Assembly (NCBI RefSeq): GCF_030269125.1
Contig: NZ_BSSM01000015.1
Span: 145,495 to 209,494 of the forward strand
Length of the DNA stretch: 64,000 nt
Reading direction: 5' to 3'
Source of the DNA: Streptomyces hygroscopicus subsp. hygroscopicus
GTDB lineage: Bacteria > Actinomycetota > Actinomycetes > Streptomycetales > Streptomycetaceae
The notes beneath the pieces were generated by a model, which ran no database searches, was not told the DNA's origin, and was given only the letters and a program-made list of their open reading frames with translations. Shown piece after piece: positions 27,774 to 36,395 of the stretch (the first letter of the stretch is position 1; every line of letters begins with the position of its first letter). The position numbers and the translations under genes were made by a program.

Positions 27774-28304
27774 TTACTCGGCACCGCCCTGCTCGGCCTG
27801 CTTGGCGCGCAGCGCGTCCACGGTGCGGACGAGCTTCGACGGCAGCGCCTGGAAGAGAGAGGCAGCCTGGGACTGCTTCCCCTTGAAGGCACCGGCCAGC
27901 TTGCTGAGCAGAACCTCGCGGGACTCGAGGTCCGCAAGCTTCTTGATCTCGTCGGCGGACATCGCCTTGCCGTCAAGGACACCGCCCTTGATGACGAGAT
28001 TCGGGTTGTCCTTGGCGAAGTCACGGAGACCCTTCGCCGACTCCACCGGGTCACCGGTGACGAAGGCGACGGCCGTCGGACCAGCGAAGAGCTGGTCGTC
28101 CAGCGTGATCCCGGCCTCGTTGGCCGCAATCTTGGTCAGCGTGTTCTTCACCACGGCGTACTGGGCGTTCTCACCGAGCGACCGGCGCAGCGTCTTGAGC
28201 TGCGCCACGGTGAGACCGCGGTACTCGGTCAGCACGGCGGCGTTGGAGCTGCGGAACTTGTCCGTCAGCTCCGCAACCGCGGCAGCCTTGTCGGGCCTCG
28301 CCAT
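27774..28304 (-). CDS. rplJ: Ribosomal protein uL10
   Basis: A 176-residue protein starting MARPDKAAAVAELTDKFRSS, with the rRNA-binding domain (TEYRGLTVAQLKTLRRSL and VVKNTLTKIAA) and C-terminal L12-binding helix. It anchors the stalk to 23S rRNA and, in complex with L12, represses its own mRNA by binding the leader. The start at 28304 has GGAAGGAGG; the longer open frame upstream is leader RNA. Confidence 0.97.
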   Translation of the reverse strand: MARPDKAAAVAELTDKFRSSNAAVLTEYRGLTVAQLKTLRRSLGENAQYAVVKNTLTKIAANEAGITLDDQLFAGPTAVAFVTGDPVESAKGLRDFAKDNPNLVIKGGVLDGKAMSADEIKKLADLESREVLLSKLAGAFKGKQSQAASLFQALPSKLVRTVDALRAKQAEQGGAE

Positions 28305-28444
28305 AGAGCCTCGGCCTCCTTCCGGGTGATTCGGACCGCGCGGACCCGAAGGAGGACTGGGGAAAACAAACGCCCCGGCGCAGGCGCTCGGGGCGGACTC
28401 GACCGGTCGCACACGCGCTCGGCGCGCGCACTCCGGGAGTTCTT

Positions 28445-28535
28445 CCACTGACACCTGCGCGGGTCGCCCACTTTTCAGCGGATCCTTCGGCCACCGCGCC
28501 CTCTGCAAGCGCGCGGCAACGACCAGCGGTCTTTG
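28445..28535 (-). ncRNA. L10 leader (autoregulatory mRNA element)
   Basis: The minus strand between the lipoprotein gene and rplJ contains AGACCGCTGG (28532-28523), GGCCGAAGGATC in the middle and GCGCAGGTGTCAG (28461-28449). These resemble the conserved segments of the ribosomal L10 leader that the L10-L12 complex binds. Exact ends are estimated. A weak promoter, TTGCTG-18 bp-TACGCT, lies just upstream (28577-28548). Confidence 0.6.
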
Positions 28536-28622
28536 GCTTCGGGGAAGAGCGTACGGGACCGGGGCGCCACGCAGCAAATCGGGCCCCGGCCCCCGCACGG
28601 TCCGGCAGGGATCAGGAGGTGC

Positions 28623-29564
28623 TCAGGAACTGATGCCACTGCCGCTGGAGGTGCTGCCGCCCGACGGGCTGTCGAGGCCCCCGCCGGACTTCATCATGTC
28701 GGCGATGTCCATCGTGTCGGCGGCCGGCGGCGCCTGGGTGGAGACCTGCACGCCGTAGTCGCTGTAGTAGGCGGTGCTGCTCAGCGTGCCGTTGCTGGTG
28801 GACGCCTTCTCGGACTTCTTGACCAGGAGGTTCTGGTCGTTGATCCAGATGTCGATGGCGTCGGTGGTGATGCCGGCCTGCTTCAGCTGCTGCTTCAGAG
28901 CGGTGAGCTGGCCGGCGCTGAGGTTGCTGCTCTTGCCCGCCAGGTCGGCGACGTCCACGGTGCCCGCGTAGTGCGTGGTGTGCGCGCCGTCGACCGTCTC
29001 CTCGCCGATCTTCCTGACGTCCCCGGAGGCCAGCAGCATCTTCACCGACTGGTTCGGCGTGGACGTCTGGAGCTGGTCCTTCATGTACGTGCCCGAGGCG
29101 CCGCCGACCTTGGCGAGGTAGTCGTAGTCGTACTTGACCCAGTGCTTGCCGCCGGTCTGCTGGGCGAAGGTGTCGCTCATCTTCGCGTAGTAGGCGTCCG
29201 ACAGGTAGCGCGCCTCCATGTGTGTGGTGCCGGCCTTGCGCATCGCCTCGGCCATCTGGCCGCCGGTGTACGTGATGGTCAGCGTGCCCTTGAGGCCGTG
29301 GCCCCAGGTGAGGGCGCCGTCGGCGTTCACCGCCATGATGTCGCCCATGGACGTGGTGGAACGCACCTTGGCCGAGTCGGCCTTGTCGGTGTTCTGCTCG
29401 ACATCGCGCAGCACGGCGGCGACGGGGCTCAGGTGGACCGTGCCGTCACCGGCCGCCTTGCCGCCGCCCTTCCCGGAGCCCGAGGAGCCGCACGCGGCCA
29501 CCCCGGTCAGCGCCGCCACCACCGCCACGGAAAGGGTCACCCGGCGTGCTGTCGTGCTCTTCAT
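28623..29564 (-). CDS. LppX/LprAFG-type lipoprotein
   Basis: A 313-residue exported lipoprotein. The signal peptide runs to a lipobox LTGVAAC with the modified cysteine at C25, followed by a Gly/Ser linker. The mature domain (about 45-280) has VRSTTSMGDIMAVNADGALTWG-type antiparallel strands and WVKYDYDYLAKVGG (given in part), as in actinobacterial LppX/LprG-family proteins with a hydrophobic cavity for lipids. The C-terminus is Gly/Ser-rich. It sits between rplA and rplJ, its normal place in streptomycetes, although no functional link to ribosomes is known. Confidence 0.85.
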   Translation of the reverse strand: MKSTTARRVTLSVAVVAALTGVAACGSSGSGKGGGKAAGDGTVHLSPVAAVLRDVEQNTDKADSAKVRSTTSMGDIMAVNADGALTWGHGLKGTLTITYTGGQMAEAMRKAGTTHMEARYLSDAYYAKMSDTFAQQTGGKHWVKYDYDYLAKVGGASGTYMKDQLQTSTPNQSVKMLLASGDVRKIGEETVDGAHTTHYAGTVDVADLAGKSSNLSAGQLTALKQQLKQAGITTDAIDIWINDQNLLVKKSEKASTSNGTLSSTAYYSDYGVQVSTQAPPAADTMDIADMMKSGGGLDSPSGGSTSSGSGISS

Positions 29565-29651
29565 TTCGTCCTACCCCCTGCGAATCGTCTGCGCGCAGCC
29601 TAGTCCCGGCCACTGACAGTCGTACGACGAACAGGTCGTACACAGAAAGGA

Positions 29652-29684
29652 CGGGCCCCGCACCTCGAAAGGTTGCGGGGCCCG
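29652..29684 (-). terminator. Terminator after rplA
   Basis: A 10-bp perfect GC stem (29652-29661 with 29675-29684) extended by an ACCT/AGGT pairing with one bulge, about 45 nt after the rplA stop. Confidence 0.75.
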
Positions 29685-29730
29685 CCCTTCAGTCACGCGT
29701 ACCCGACGCGGCTACCGGTGAGCGCGGGGC

Positions 29731-30456
29731 TCAGACGGCGGCCGGGTCCTCCTCGACGAGGAGGTTGCGGGTGCGGTTCGGGTCGAGCTGGATGCCGGGG
29801 CCCATCGTGGTGGTGATGGCGGCCTTCTTGATGTAGCGACCCTTGGCGGCGGACGGCTTCAGACGGAGGATCTCCTCCAGCGCGGCGCCGTAGTTCTCCA
29901 CCAGCTTGGTGTCGTCGAAGGACACCTTGCCGATGATGAAGTGCAGGTTCGAGTGCTTGTCGACGCGGAACTCGATCTTGCCGCCCTTGATGTCGGTGAC
30001 GGCCTTGGCCACGTCGGGGGTGACGGTGCCGGTCTTCGGGTTCGGCATCAGACCACGGGGGCCGAGGACGCGGCCGAGGCGGCCGACCTTGCCCATGAGG
30101 TCCGGGGTGGCGACGACGGCGTCGAAGTCCAGGCGGCCCTTCGAGACCTCGTCGATCAGCTCGTCGGCACCGACGATGTCGGCGCCCGCGGCACGCGCGG
30201 CCTCGGCACGGTCACCGGTCGCGAAGACCAGGACCCGGGCGGTCTTACCGGTGCCGTGCGGAAGGTTCACGGTGCCACGGACCATCTGGTCGGCCTTGCG
30301 CGGGTCGACGCCCAGACGGAAGGCGACCTCGACGGTGCCGTCGAACTTGGTCGTGGAGGTCTCCTTGGCGAGACGGACGGCCTCGAGCGGGGCGTACAGC
30401 TTCTCCCGGTCGATCTTGGCGTCCGCAGCGCGGAGAGCCTTGCTGCGCTTGCTCAC
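29731..30456 (-). CDS. rplA: Ribosomal protein uL1
   Basis: A 241-residue protein starting at GTG 30456 (M/V-SKRSKALRAADAKIDRE), preceded by AGGAG. It contains the conserved LGPRGLMPNPKTGTVT loop and the LMGKVGRLGRVLG region. It binds 23S rRNA at the L1 stalk and helps release deacylated tRNA; it is usually also the repressor of the rplKA mRNA. It follows rplK by 98 bp in one operon. Confidence 0.97.
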   Translation of the reverse strand: MSKRSKALRAADAKIDREKLYAPLEAVRLAKETSTTKFDGTVEVAFRLGVDPRKADQMVRGTVNLPHGTGKTARVLVFATGDRAEAARAAGADIVGADELIDEVSKGRLDFDAVVATPDLMGKVGRLGRVLGPRGLMPNPKTGTVTPDVAKAVTDIKGGKIEFRVDKHSNLHFIIGKVSFDDTKLVENYGAALEEILRLKPSAAKGRYIKKAAITTTMGPGIQLDPNRTRNLLVEEDPAAV

Positions 30457-30554
30457 AACTTGCTCCTGTGTGTTCTGAAAGGAGTCGTGGTCCCTGGGCC
30501 GAGCAGGCCCTGCCACGTGCGACCGGCGACGGTCGCGTTACCTGCTGGTGGTGG

Positions 30555-30989
30555 TCAGCCCTCGACCGTGACGCCCATGGAGCGCGCGGTGCCGGCGATG
30601 ATCTTCGCCGCGGCGTCCAGGTCGTTCGCGTTGAGGTCGGGCATCTTGGTCGTGGCGATCTCGCGGACCTGCGCCTCGGTGATCTTGGCGACCTTGGTCT
30701 TGTGCGGCTCGCCCGAGCCCTTCTCCACGCCCGCGGCCTTGAGGATCATCTTCGCGGCCGGCGGCGTCTTGGTGACGAAGGTGAAGGAGCGGTCCTCGTA
30801 GACCGTGATCTCCACCGGGATGACCCAGCCACGCTGCGACTCGGTCGCGGCGTTGTAGGCCTTGCAGAACTCCATGATGTTGACGCCGTGCTGACCCAGC
30901 GCCGGGCCGACCGGCGGAGCCGGGTTGGCGGCGCCGGCCTGGATCTGGAGCTTGATGAGCCCCGTGACCTTCTTCTTCTTGGGAGGCAT
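30555..30989 (-). CDS. rplK: Ribosomal protein uL11
   Basis: A 144-residue protein starting MPPKKKKVTGLIKLQIQAG, with the Pro-rich conserved NPAPPVGPALGQHGVNIMEF and the C-terminal rRNA-binding domain. It is part of the GTPase-associated centre and needed for RelA-type stringent signalling. The start at 30989 was chosen by this N-terminus; the longer open frame covers the promoter and leader. It is separated from nusG by a strong terminator, so it likely has its own promoter. Confidence 0.97.
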   Translation of the reverse strand: MPPKKKKVTGLIKLQIQAGAANPAPPVGPALGQHGVNIMEFCKAYNAATESQRGWVIPVEITVYEDRSFTFVTKTPPAAKMILKAAGVEKGSGEPHKTKVAKITEAQVREIATTKMPDLNANDLDAAAKIIAGTARSMGVTVEG

Positions 30990-31086
30990 AGCTCTCCGGG
31001 TCCTTTCGATTCGGGTCCTGCCCGCCCCCGGGGACCACCCGGATGCAGGCATACCGCACAACGATAACGGGTATAGATGCGCGGCC

Positions 31087-31137
31087 AAAAACCGAGCAGG
31101 TCAGACGGGCTGCAGTCAGCCCGCCTGACCTGCTCGG
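31087..31137 (-). terminator. Intrinsic terminator after nusG
   Basis: A 13-bp stem (31092-31104 with 31125-31137) with further internal pairing, followed on the minus strand by five U residues (31091-31087). One of few textbook intrinsic terminators in the window. Confidence 0.88.
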
Positions 31138-31158
31138 AAGCGGTGAGTCCAGAAGGAA

Positions 31159-32037
31159 CTAGTTCTTCTGGATCTGGTCGAAGGAAAGCTCGACCGGCGT
31201 CTCGCGGCCGAAGATCTCCACCAGGCCCTTGACCTTCTTGGAGTCGGCGTTGATCTCGTTGATGGTCGCCTGGAGGGTGGCGAACGGGCCGTCGGTGACG
31301 GTGACCGAGTCGCCGACCTCGAAGTCCAGCACCTGGACCTCGACCTTGCGCTGCGGGGCGGGCTTGCCCTCGGCCTCGGCGGCCTCGCGGGCGGCCTTCT
31401 CCTCGGCCTCCGGGGCGAGCATCTTGACGATCTCGTCCAGGGTCAGCGGGTACGGGTCGTAAGCGTTGCCCACGAAGCCGGTGACGCCGGGCGTGTTGCG
31501 GACGACGCCCCAGGACTCGTTGGTCAGGTCCATGCGGACCAGGACGTAACCCGGCAGCTTGTTCTGCTTGATCGTCTTGCGGTCGCCGTTCTTGATCTGG
31601 ACGACCTCTTCCTGCGGCACCTCGGCCTGGAAGATGTAGTCCTCGACGTTCAGCGAGACGGCGCGCTGCTCCAGGTTGGTCTTCACACGGTTCTCGTAAC
31701 CGGCGTACGTGTGGATGACGTACCACTCGCCGGGCAGGGTGCGCAGTTCCTCGCGCAGGGCCTGGACGGGGTCGACCGGAGCGGCCGGCTCCTCCTCGAC
31801 GGCCTCGGCGGCGGCGTCCTCGTCGCCCTCCGCGGCGTCCTCGTCCTCGGCGGCCTCTTCGTCCGCGTCCTCGGTGTGCAGCGCGGCCTCCTCGGCCGGC
31901 TCGCCCGCCTCGGCCTCGGCAGCCTCGAACTCGTCCTGCTCGTCCGCGCCCTCGACGATGTCGAGCTCGTCGTCCACCAGCTCGGCAGCGTTCCCGCGAG
32001 GCTCGGTGGCGTCGTCGTTCAGGTTCGGGTCAGACAC
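31159..32037 (-). CDS. nusG: Transcription termination/antitermination factor NusG
   Basis: A 292-residue protein. The first 95 residues are an acidic low-complexity extension (runs of Glu, Asp and Ala) typical of high-GC actinobacteria and absent from the 181-residue E. coli protein. The NGN domain follows (EWYVIHTYAGYENRVKTNLE and KLPGYVLVRMDL). The C-terminal KOW domain spans about 235-290 (VGDSVTVTDGPFATLQATIN). It binds the RNA polymerase clamp and couples it to Rho or the ribosome. It follows secE with an 80-bp gap. Confidence 0.96.
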   Translation of the reverse strand: MSDPNLNDDATEPRGNAAELVDDELDIVEGADEQDEFEAAEAEAGEPAEEAALHTEDADEEAAEDEDAAEGDEDAAAEAVEEEPAAPVDPVQALREELRTLPGEWYVIHTYAGYENRVKTNLEQRAVSLNVEDYIFQAEVPQEEVVQIKNGDRKTIKQNKLPGYVLVRMDLTNESWGVVRNTPGVTGFVGNAYDPYPLTLDEIVKMLAPEAEEKAAREAAEAEGKPAPQRKVEVQVLDFEVGDSVTVTDGPFATLQATINEINADSKKVKGLVEIFGRETPVELSFDQIQKN

Positions 32038-32117
32038 GATGGCTGCTTCTTCCTGGTTACATAGGGGTGGAACATGCGAAAACGGGCGCCGGTGCCACGG
32101 CGCCCTTCGCTCTTGGC

Positions 32118-32405
32118 TCAGCCGAAGACGTACTTGGCCGCGTGGTTGAGCCCATAGTCAATCACGGTCACCAGCGCGATCATGATGGCGACGAAGAAGA
32201 TCACCACGGTGGTGTACGACGTCAGCTGGTTGCGCGAAGGCCAGACGACCTTGCGCAGTTCCGCGATGATCTGACGGTAGAAGGTGGCCAGCCGCTTCAG
32301 CGGACCCTTCTTGGCGCGCTTGCCGCCTTTGCGGGCCTTCTTCTTGGCCTCAGGCACTTCGTCCTGGGCATCAGGCGTGTCGATGGAGCCCACGGCGTCC
32401 GTCAT
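32118..32405 (-). CDS. secE: Preprotein translocase subunit SecE
   Basis: A 95-residue single-spanning membrane protein: a Lys/Ala-rich cytoplasmic part, the conserved amphipathic helix IIAELRKVVWPSRNQL, then one TM segment (TTVVIFFVAIMIALVTVI). It clamps SecY in the translocon. The ATG at 32405 was chosen over a far longer open frame that spans the tRNA and is not coding. First gene of the secE-nusG unit, downstream of tRNA-Trp. Confidence 0.96.
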   Translation of the reverse strand: MTDAVGSIDTPDAQDEVPEAKKKARKGGKRAKKGPLKRLATFYRQIIAELRKVVWPSRNQLTSYTTVVIFFVAIMIALVTVIDYGLNHAAKYVFG

Positions 32406-32511
32406 AATCCTCACCTGATCCCGGGTCGTGGCCGTGCCGCGCCCGGTTACTGAGCCGCACGGCGGTGCATTGCTGTACGTACAAGCGCACACATCCTGGC
32501 GGTGTGTGTAG

Positions 32512-32584
32512 CAGGGCCGGAGGGACTTGAACCCCCAACCGCCGGTTTTGGAGACCGGTGCTCTACCAATTGAGCTACGACCCT
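32512..32584 (-). tRNA. tRNA-Trp (CCA)
   Basis: A 73-nt cloverleaf on the minus strand: acceptor AGGGTCG/CGGCCCT, D-arm GCTC...GAGC, anticodon loop CTCCAAA with anticodon CCA, and T-arm with TTCAAGT. CCA end not encoded. Located directly before secE, the usual streptomycete order. Confidence 0.96.
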
Positions 32585-32846
32585 TTGTGTGTCCCCCAAC
32601 GTACCGCATCCGGCCGGGTGCTCGGTGTGCACCTGGTTCGACGGCGGCCGCTGAAGGCCAACGAGGTGAGAGTGTACGTGGTCCGGGGCCCGGCGTCGAA
32701 CAGAAAGTGGCGGCCCGTGGTCCCCCGATCGAAGATCGTCCAGGCCGGGGGCCGGATTCGGATACGCGTTCACGCCTCGACCCGATGCCGTTCAGACTGT
32801 GAAACCCGCGTGCCCCGGACATTTCCGGTCTGGAACGATGGACTCC

Positions 32847-34073
32847 ATGAGCGCTGCAATCCCTCCCACCGAGCGCCGGGTCTCCGCCCGAGTCGGCGCG
32901 ATCTCCGAGTCCGCCACCCTCGCCGTGGACGCCAAGGCCAAGGCCCTGAAGGCCGCCGGGCGACCGGTGATCGGCTTCGGCGCCGGTGAGCCCGACTTCC
33001 CCACCCCGGACTACATCGTCGAGGCCGCGATCGAGGCCTGCAAGAACCCGAAGTTCCACCGCTACACGCCGGCCGGCGGACTGCCCGAGCTGAAGGCCGC
33101 GATCGCCGCGAAGACGCTGCGCGACTCCGGCTGGGAGCCCGACGTCTCCCAGGTGCTGGTCACCAACGGCGGCAAGCAGGCCATCTACGAGGCGTTCGCC
33201 GCGATCCTCGACCCGGGCGACGAGGTCATCGTCCCGGCCCCGTACTGGACCACGTACCCGGAGTCGATCCGGCTCGCGGGCGGTGTGCCGGTGGAGGTCG
33301 TGGCCGACGAGACCACCGGCTACCGGGTCTCCGTCGAGCAGCTGGAGGCGGCGCGCACCGAGAAGACGAAGGTCGTCCTCTTCGTCTCCCCGTCGAACCC
33401 GACCGGCGCGGTGTACTCCGAGGCCGAGACCGAGGCGATCGGCCGCTGGGCCCTGGAGCACGGCCTGTGGGTGCTCACCGACGAGATCTACGAGCACCTG
33501 GTCTACGGCGACGCGGTCTCCGTGTCCCTGCCCGCCCTGCTGCCGGAGCTGCGCGACAAGTGCATCGTGGTCAACGGCGTGGCGAAGACGTACGCCATGA
33601 CCGGCTGGCGGGTGGGCTGGCTCATCGGCCCCAAGGACGTCGTCAAGGCCGCGACCAACCTCCAGTCGCACGCCACCTCGAACGTGTCGAACGTGGCACA
33701 GGCCGCCGCCCTGGCCGCCGTCTCCGGCGACCTGGAGGCCGTGGCGAAGATGCGCGAGGCATTCGACCGGCGCCGCAGGACGATCGTGCGGATGCTGAAC
33801 GAGATCGACGGCGTGTTCTGCCCGGAGCCCGAGGGCGCGTTCTACGCCTACCCGTCGGTCAAGGCGCTGCTCGGCAAGGAGATCCGCGGCAAGCGCCCGC
33901 AGAACTCGGTCGAGCTGGCCGCGCTGATCCTGGAGGAGGCCGAGGTCGCGGTCGTCCCGGGCGAGGCGTTCGGCACGCCGGGCTATCTGCGGCTGTCGTA
34001 CGCGCTCGGTGACGAGGACCTGGTGGAGGGCGTGAGCCGGATCCAGAAGCTGCTGGCGGAGGCCAGGGACTGA
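32847..34073 (+). CDS. aspC: Aspartate aminotransferase (PLP-dependent)
   Basis: A 408-residue class I aminotransferase. Start MSAAIPPTERRVSARVG at 32847; an ATG 9 nt upstream is possible. Motifs: GFGAGEPDFPTP near residue 45, YTPAGGLPELK, SPSNPTGAVY for cofactor contact, and NGVAKTYAMTGWRVGW whose lysine forms the PLP Schiff base. It interconverts aspartate and 2-oxoglutarate with oxaloacetate and glutamate. It stands alone, ended by a perfect 46-bp palindrome. Confidence 0.93.
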   Translation: MSAAIPPTERRVSARVGAISESATLAVDAKAKALKAAGRPVIGFGAGEPDFPTPDYIVEAAIEACKNPKFHRYTPAGGLPELKAAIAAKTLRDSGWEPDVSQVLVTNGGKQAIYEAFAAILDPGDEVIVPAPYWTTYPESIRLAGGVPVEVVADETTGYRVSVEQLEAARTEKTKVVLFVSPSNPTGAVYSEAETEAIGRWALEHGLWVLTDEIYEHLVYGDAVSVSLPALLPELRDKCIVVNGVAKTYAMTGWRVGWLIGPKDVVKAATNLQSHATSNVSNVAQAAALAAVSGDLEAVAKMREAFDRRRRTIVRMLNEIDGVFCPEPEGAFYAYPSVKALLGKEIRGKRPQNSVELAALILEEAEVAVVPGEAFGTPGYLRLSYALGDEDLVEGVSRIQKLLAEARD

Positions 34074-34091
34074 GCGGTCCGCTTCTTCGTG

Positions 34092-34137
34092 CGGGAGGGC
34101 TTCGTCCCGGGAACGTTCCCGGGACGAAGCCCTCCCG
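34092..34137 (+). terminator. Perfect 46-bp palindromic terminator after aspC
   Basis: 34092-34114 is exactly complementary to 34115-34137, giving a stem of about 21 bp with a tight AACGTT turn and no mismatch. It lies 18 nt after the aspC stop. Confidence 0.9.
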
Positions 34138-34211
34138 TTCGTTCGTGCGAGCAAGACCACGAATGGGGAAACGGCTACCGGGAAAGCCGGGGTGTGCGGC
34201 AGGATCTGGGA

Positions 34212-35243
34212 ATGGAGCGTGTACGTGATCTCTCTGAGCTGCCGAAAGCCCATCTGCACCTGCACTTCACCGGCTCGATGCGGCCGAGCACCGTCCTGGA
34301 GCTGGCCGACAAGCACGGGGTACGTCTGCCCGAGACGCTGACGGAGGCCCTGACCAGCGGCGAGCCGCCGAAACTCAGGGCCACGGACGAGCGGGGCTGG
34401 TTCCGGTTCCAGCGGCTGTACGACGCGGCGCGCTCCTGCGTGCGCGAGCCGGAGGACATCCGGCGGCTGGTGCGGGAGGCCGCGCAGGAGGATCTGCGGG
34501 ACGGCTCGGGCTGGCTGGAGATCCAGGTGGACCCGACGTCGTACGCGCCGCGGCTCGGCGGTCTGATCCCGACGCTGGAGATCATCCTGGACGCGGTGGA
34601 CAGCACCTCCCGGGAGACCGGTCTGGGGATGCGGGTCCTGGTGGCCGCCAACCGGATGAAGCACCCCCTGGACGCACGCACGCTGGCCCGGCTCGCGGTG
34701 CGGTACGCGGACCGGGGCGTGGTGGGCTTCGGCCTCTCGAACGACGAGCGGCGGGGCATGGCGCGGGACTTCGACCGGGCCTTCCACATCGCGCGCGAAG
34801 GCGGCCTGCTGTCGGCCCCGCACGGCGGCGAGCTGACCGGCCCGGCCTCGGTGCGGGACTGCCTGGACGATCTGCACGCGGCGCGGATCGGGCACGGGGT
34901 GCGCGCGGCGGAGGACCCCCGGCTGCTGAAGCGGCTGGCCGACCGCCAGGTGACCTGCGAGGTGTGCCCGGCGTCCAATGTGGCCCTCGGCGTCTACGAG
35001 AAGCCCGAGGACGTGCCCCTGCGCACCTTCTTCGACGCCGGTGTCCCGCTGGCCCTGGGCGCCGACGATCCCCTGCTGTTCGGCTCCCGGCTGGCCGCCC
35101 AGTACGAGATCGCCCGGCACGCCCACGGCTTCTCCGACCCCGAACTGGCCGAACTGGCCCGCCAGTCCATCCGCGGCTCGGCGGCCCCGGAGGACACCAA
35201 GGCGCGGCTGCTGGCGGGCGTGGACGACTGGCTGACGTCGTAG
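34212..35243 (+). CDS. add: Adenosine deaminase
   Basis: A 343-residue metal-dependent deaminase. Zinc ligands appear in KAHLHLHFTGS (H-x-H) near residue 15, a substrate/catalytic stretch SAPHGGEL, ARIGHGVR with the catalytic histidine, and LGADDPLLF with the metal-binding aspartate. It converts adenosine to inosine in purine salvage. The ATG at 34212 is the one next to the conserved N-terminus; an earlier in-frame start would run through the aspC terminator. It converges on murB. Confidence 0.88.
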   Translation: MERVRDLSELPKAHLHLHFTGSMRPSTVLELADKHGVRLPETLTEALTSGEPPKLRATDERGWFRFQRLYDAARSCVREPEDIRRLVREAAQEDLRDGSGWLEIQVDPTSYAPRLGGLIPTLEIILDAVDSTSRETGLGMRVLVAANRMKHPLDARTLARLAVRYADRGVVGFGLSNDERRGMARDFDRAFHIAREGGLLSAPHGGELTGPASVRDCLDDLHAARIGHGVRAAEDPRLLKRLADRQVTCEVCPASNVALGVYEKPEDVPLRTFFDAGVPLALGADDPLLFGSRLAAQYEIARHAHGFSDPELAELARQSIRGSAAPEDTKARLLAGVDDWLTS

Positions 35244-35275
35244 AGGCTCACCATGACGTCGTGGAGGCTCGCCCG

Positions 35276-36331
35276 CTAGAGGCTGACGCCCACCATCACC
35301 GGCTCGTTGACCAGGGTGATCCCGAAGGCCGCGCGCACCCCGGCGACGACCTCGCGGGCGAGGGCGAGCAGGTCCTCGGTGGTGGCGCTGCCGCGGTTGG
35401 TGAGGGCGAGGGTGTGCTTGGTGGAGATCCGGGCGGGTCCGGTGCCGTACCCCTTGGTGTAGCCGGCCTTGTCGATCAGCCAGGCCGCGGAGGTCTTCCT
35501 GCGGCCCTCACCGGCCGGGTAGGCGGGCGGCTCGACCCCGTCGCCGAGCCGCTCGCGCACCCGCGCGCGGAACTCGGCGAACTGCTCCTCGCCAAGGATC
35601 GGGTTGGTGAAGAAGGAACCGGCCGACCAGGTGTCGTGGTCCTCGGCGTCGAGCACCATGCCCTTGCCCGCCCGCAGCTTCAGCACGGTCTCCCGGGCTC
35701 GGGCCAGCGGCACCCGCTCCCCGGGCTCGACACCGAGCACACGGGCCGTCTCCGCGTACCTGATCGGCGCCGACAGCCCGTCGGCGTCCTCCAGTTCGAA
35801 GCGGACGCGCAGGACGACGTAGCGCTCGGGGTCGGCCTTGAAGCGGCTGTGGCGGTACGAGAAGGCACAGTCCCCGTTGGACAGCGTGACCGTCTCGCCG
35901 GCGCGCCGGTCGTAGGCGATCACCTCGGAGATCGTCGCGGAGACCTCCTGGCCGTACGCCCCCACGTTCTGGATCGGCGTGGCGCCCGCCGACCCGGGGA
36001 TCCCCGCCAGGCACTCGATCCCGGCCAGCCCGGCCGCCACGCTGCGGGCGACCGCGTCGCTCCACACCTCACCGGCCGCGAGCTCCAGGGTGGTCCCCCG
36101 CAGCTCCATCCCCCGGGTGGCGATCCGCAGCGCGGTCCCCTCGAACCCCTTGTCCCCGATGACCAGGTTCGACCCCCCGCCGACGACCAGCAGCGGTGTC
36201 CCGCTGTCGTCCGCCTCCCGGACGGCGTCGATCACCTCGGCGTCCGTCTCGGCGGTCACCAGTCGCGTCGCGGGCCCGCCGAGCCGGAACGTGGTCAGCG
36301 GGGCAAGGGGGGCGTCGTGGAGTAGGTGCAC
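35276..36331 (-). CDS. murB: UDP-N-acetylenolpyruvoylglucosamine reductase
   Basis: A 351-residue FAD enzyme that reduces UDP-GlcNAc-enolpyruvate to UDP-MurNAc, the second committed step of peptidoglycan synthesis. FAD-binding motifs: TTFRLGGPATRL, PLLVVGGGSNLVIGD, GIPGSAGATPIQNVGAYGQE. The reductive serine region is SAGSFFTNPIL, and KTSAAWLIDKAGYTKG is present near the C-terminus. It is a single gene on the minus strand. Confidence 0.95.
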   Translation of the reverse strand: MHLLHDAPLAPLTTFRLGGPATRLVTAETDAEVIDAVREADDSGTPLLVVGGGSNLVIGDKGFEGTALRIATRGMELRGTTLELAAGEVWSDAVARSVAAGLAGIECLAGIPGSAGATPIQNVGAYGQEVSATISEVIAYDRRAGETVTLSNGDCAFSYRHSRFKADPERYVVLRVRFELEDADGLSAPIRYAETARVLGVEPGERVPLARARETVLKLRAGKGMVLDAEDHDTWSAGSFFTNPILGEEQFAEFRARVRERLGDGVEPPAYPAGEGRRKTSAAWLIDKAGYTKGYGTGPARISTKHTLALTNRGSATTEDLLALAREVVAGVRAAFGITLVNEPVMVGVSL

Positions 36332-36395
36332 GGGCCAAGACTACGAGACGGCTCCGACGGCGCCGCCGGCTGGCGGCGGGAGGGCAGCCGACCGG

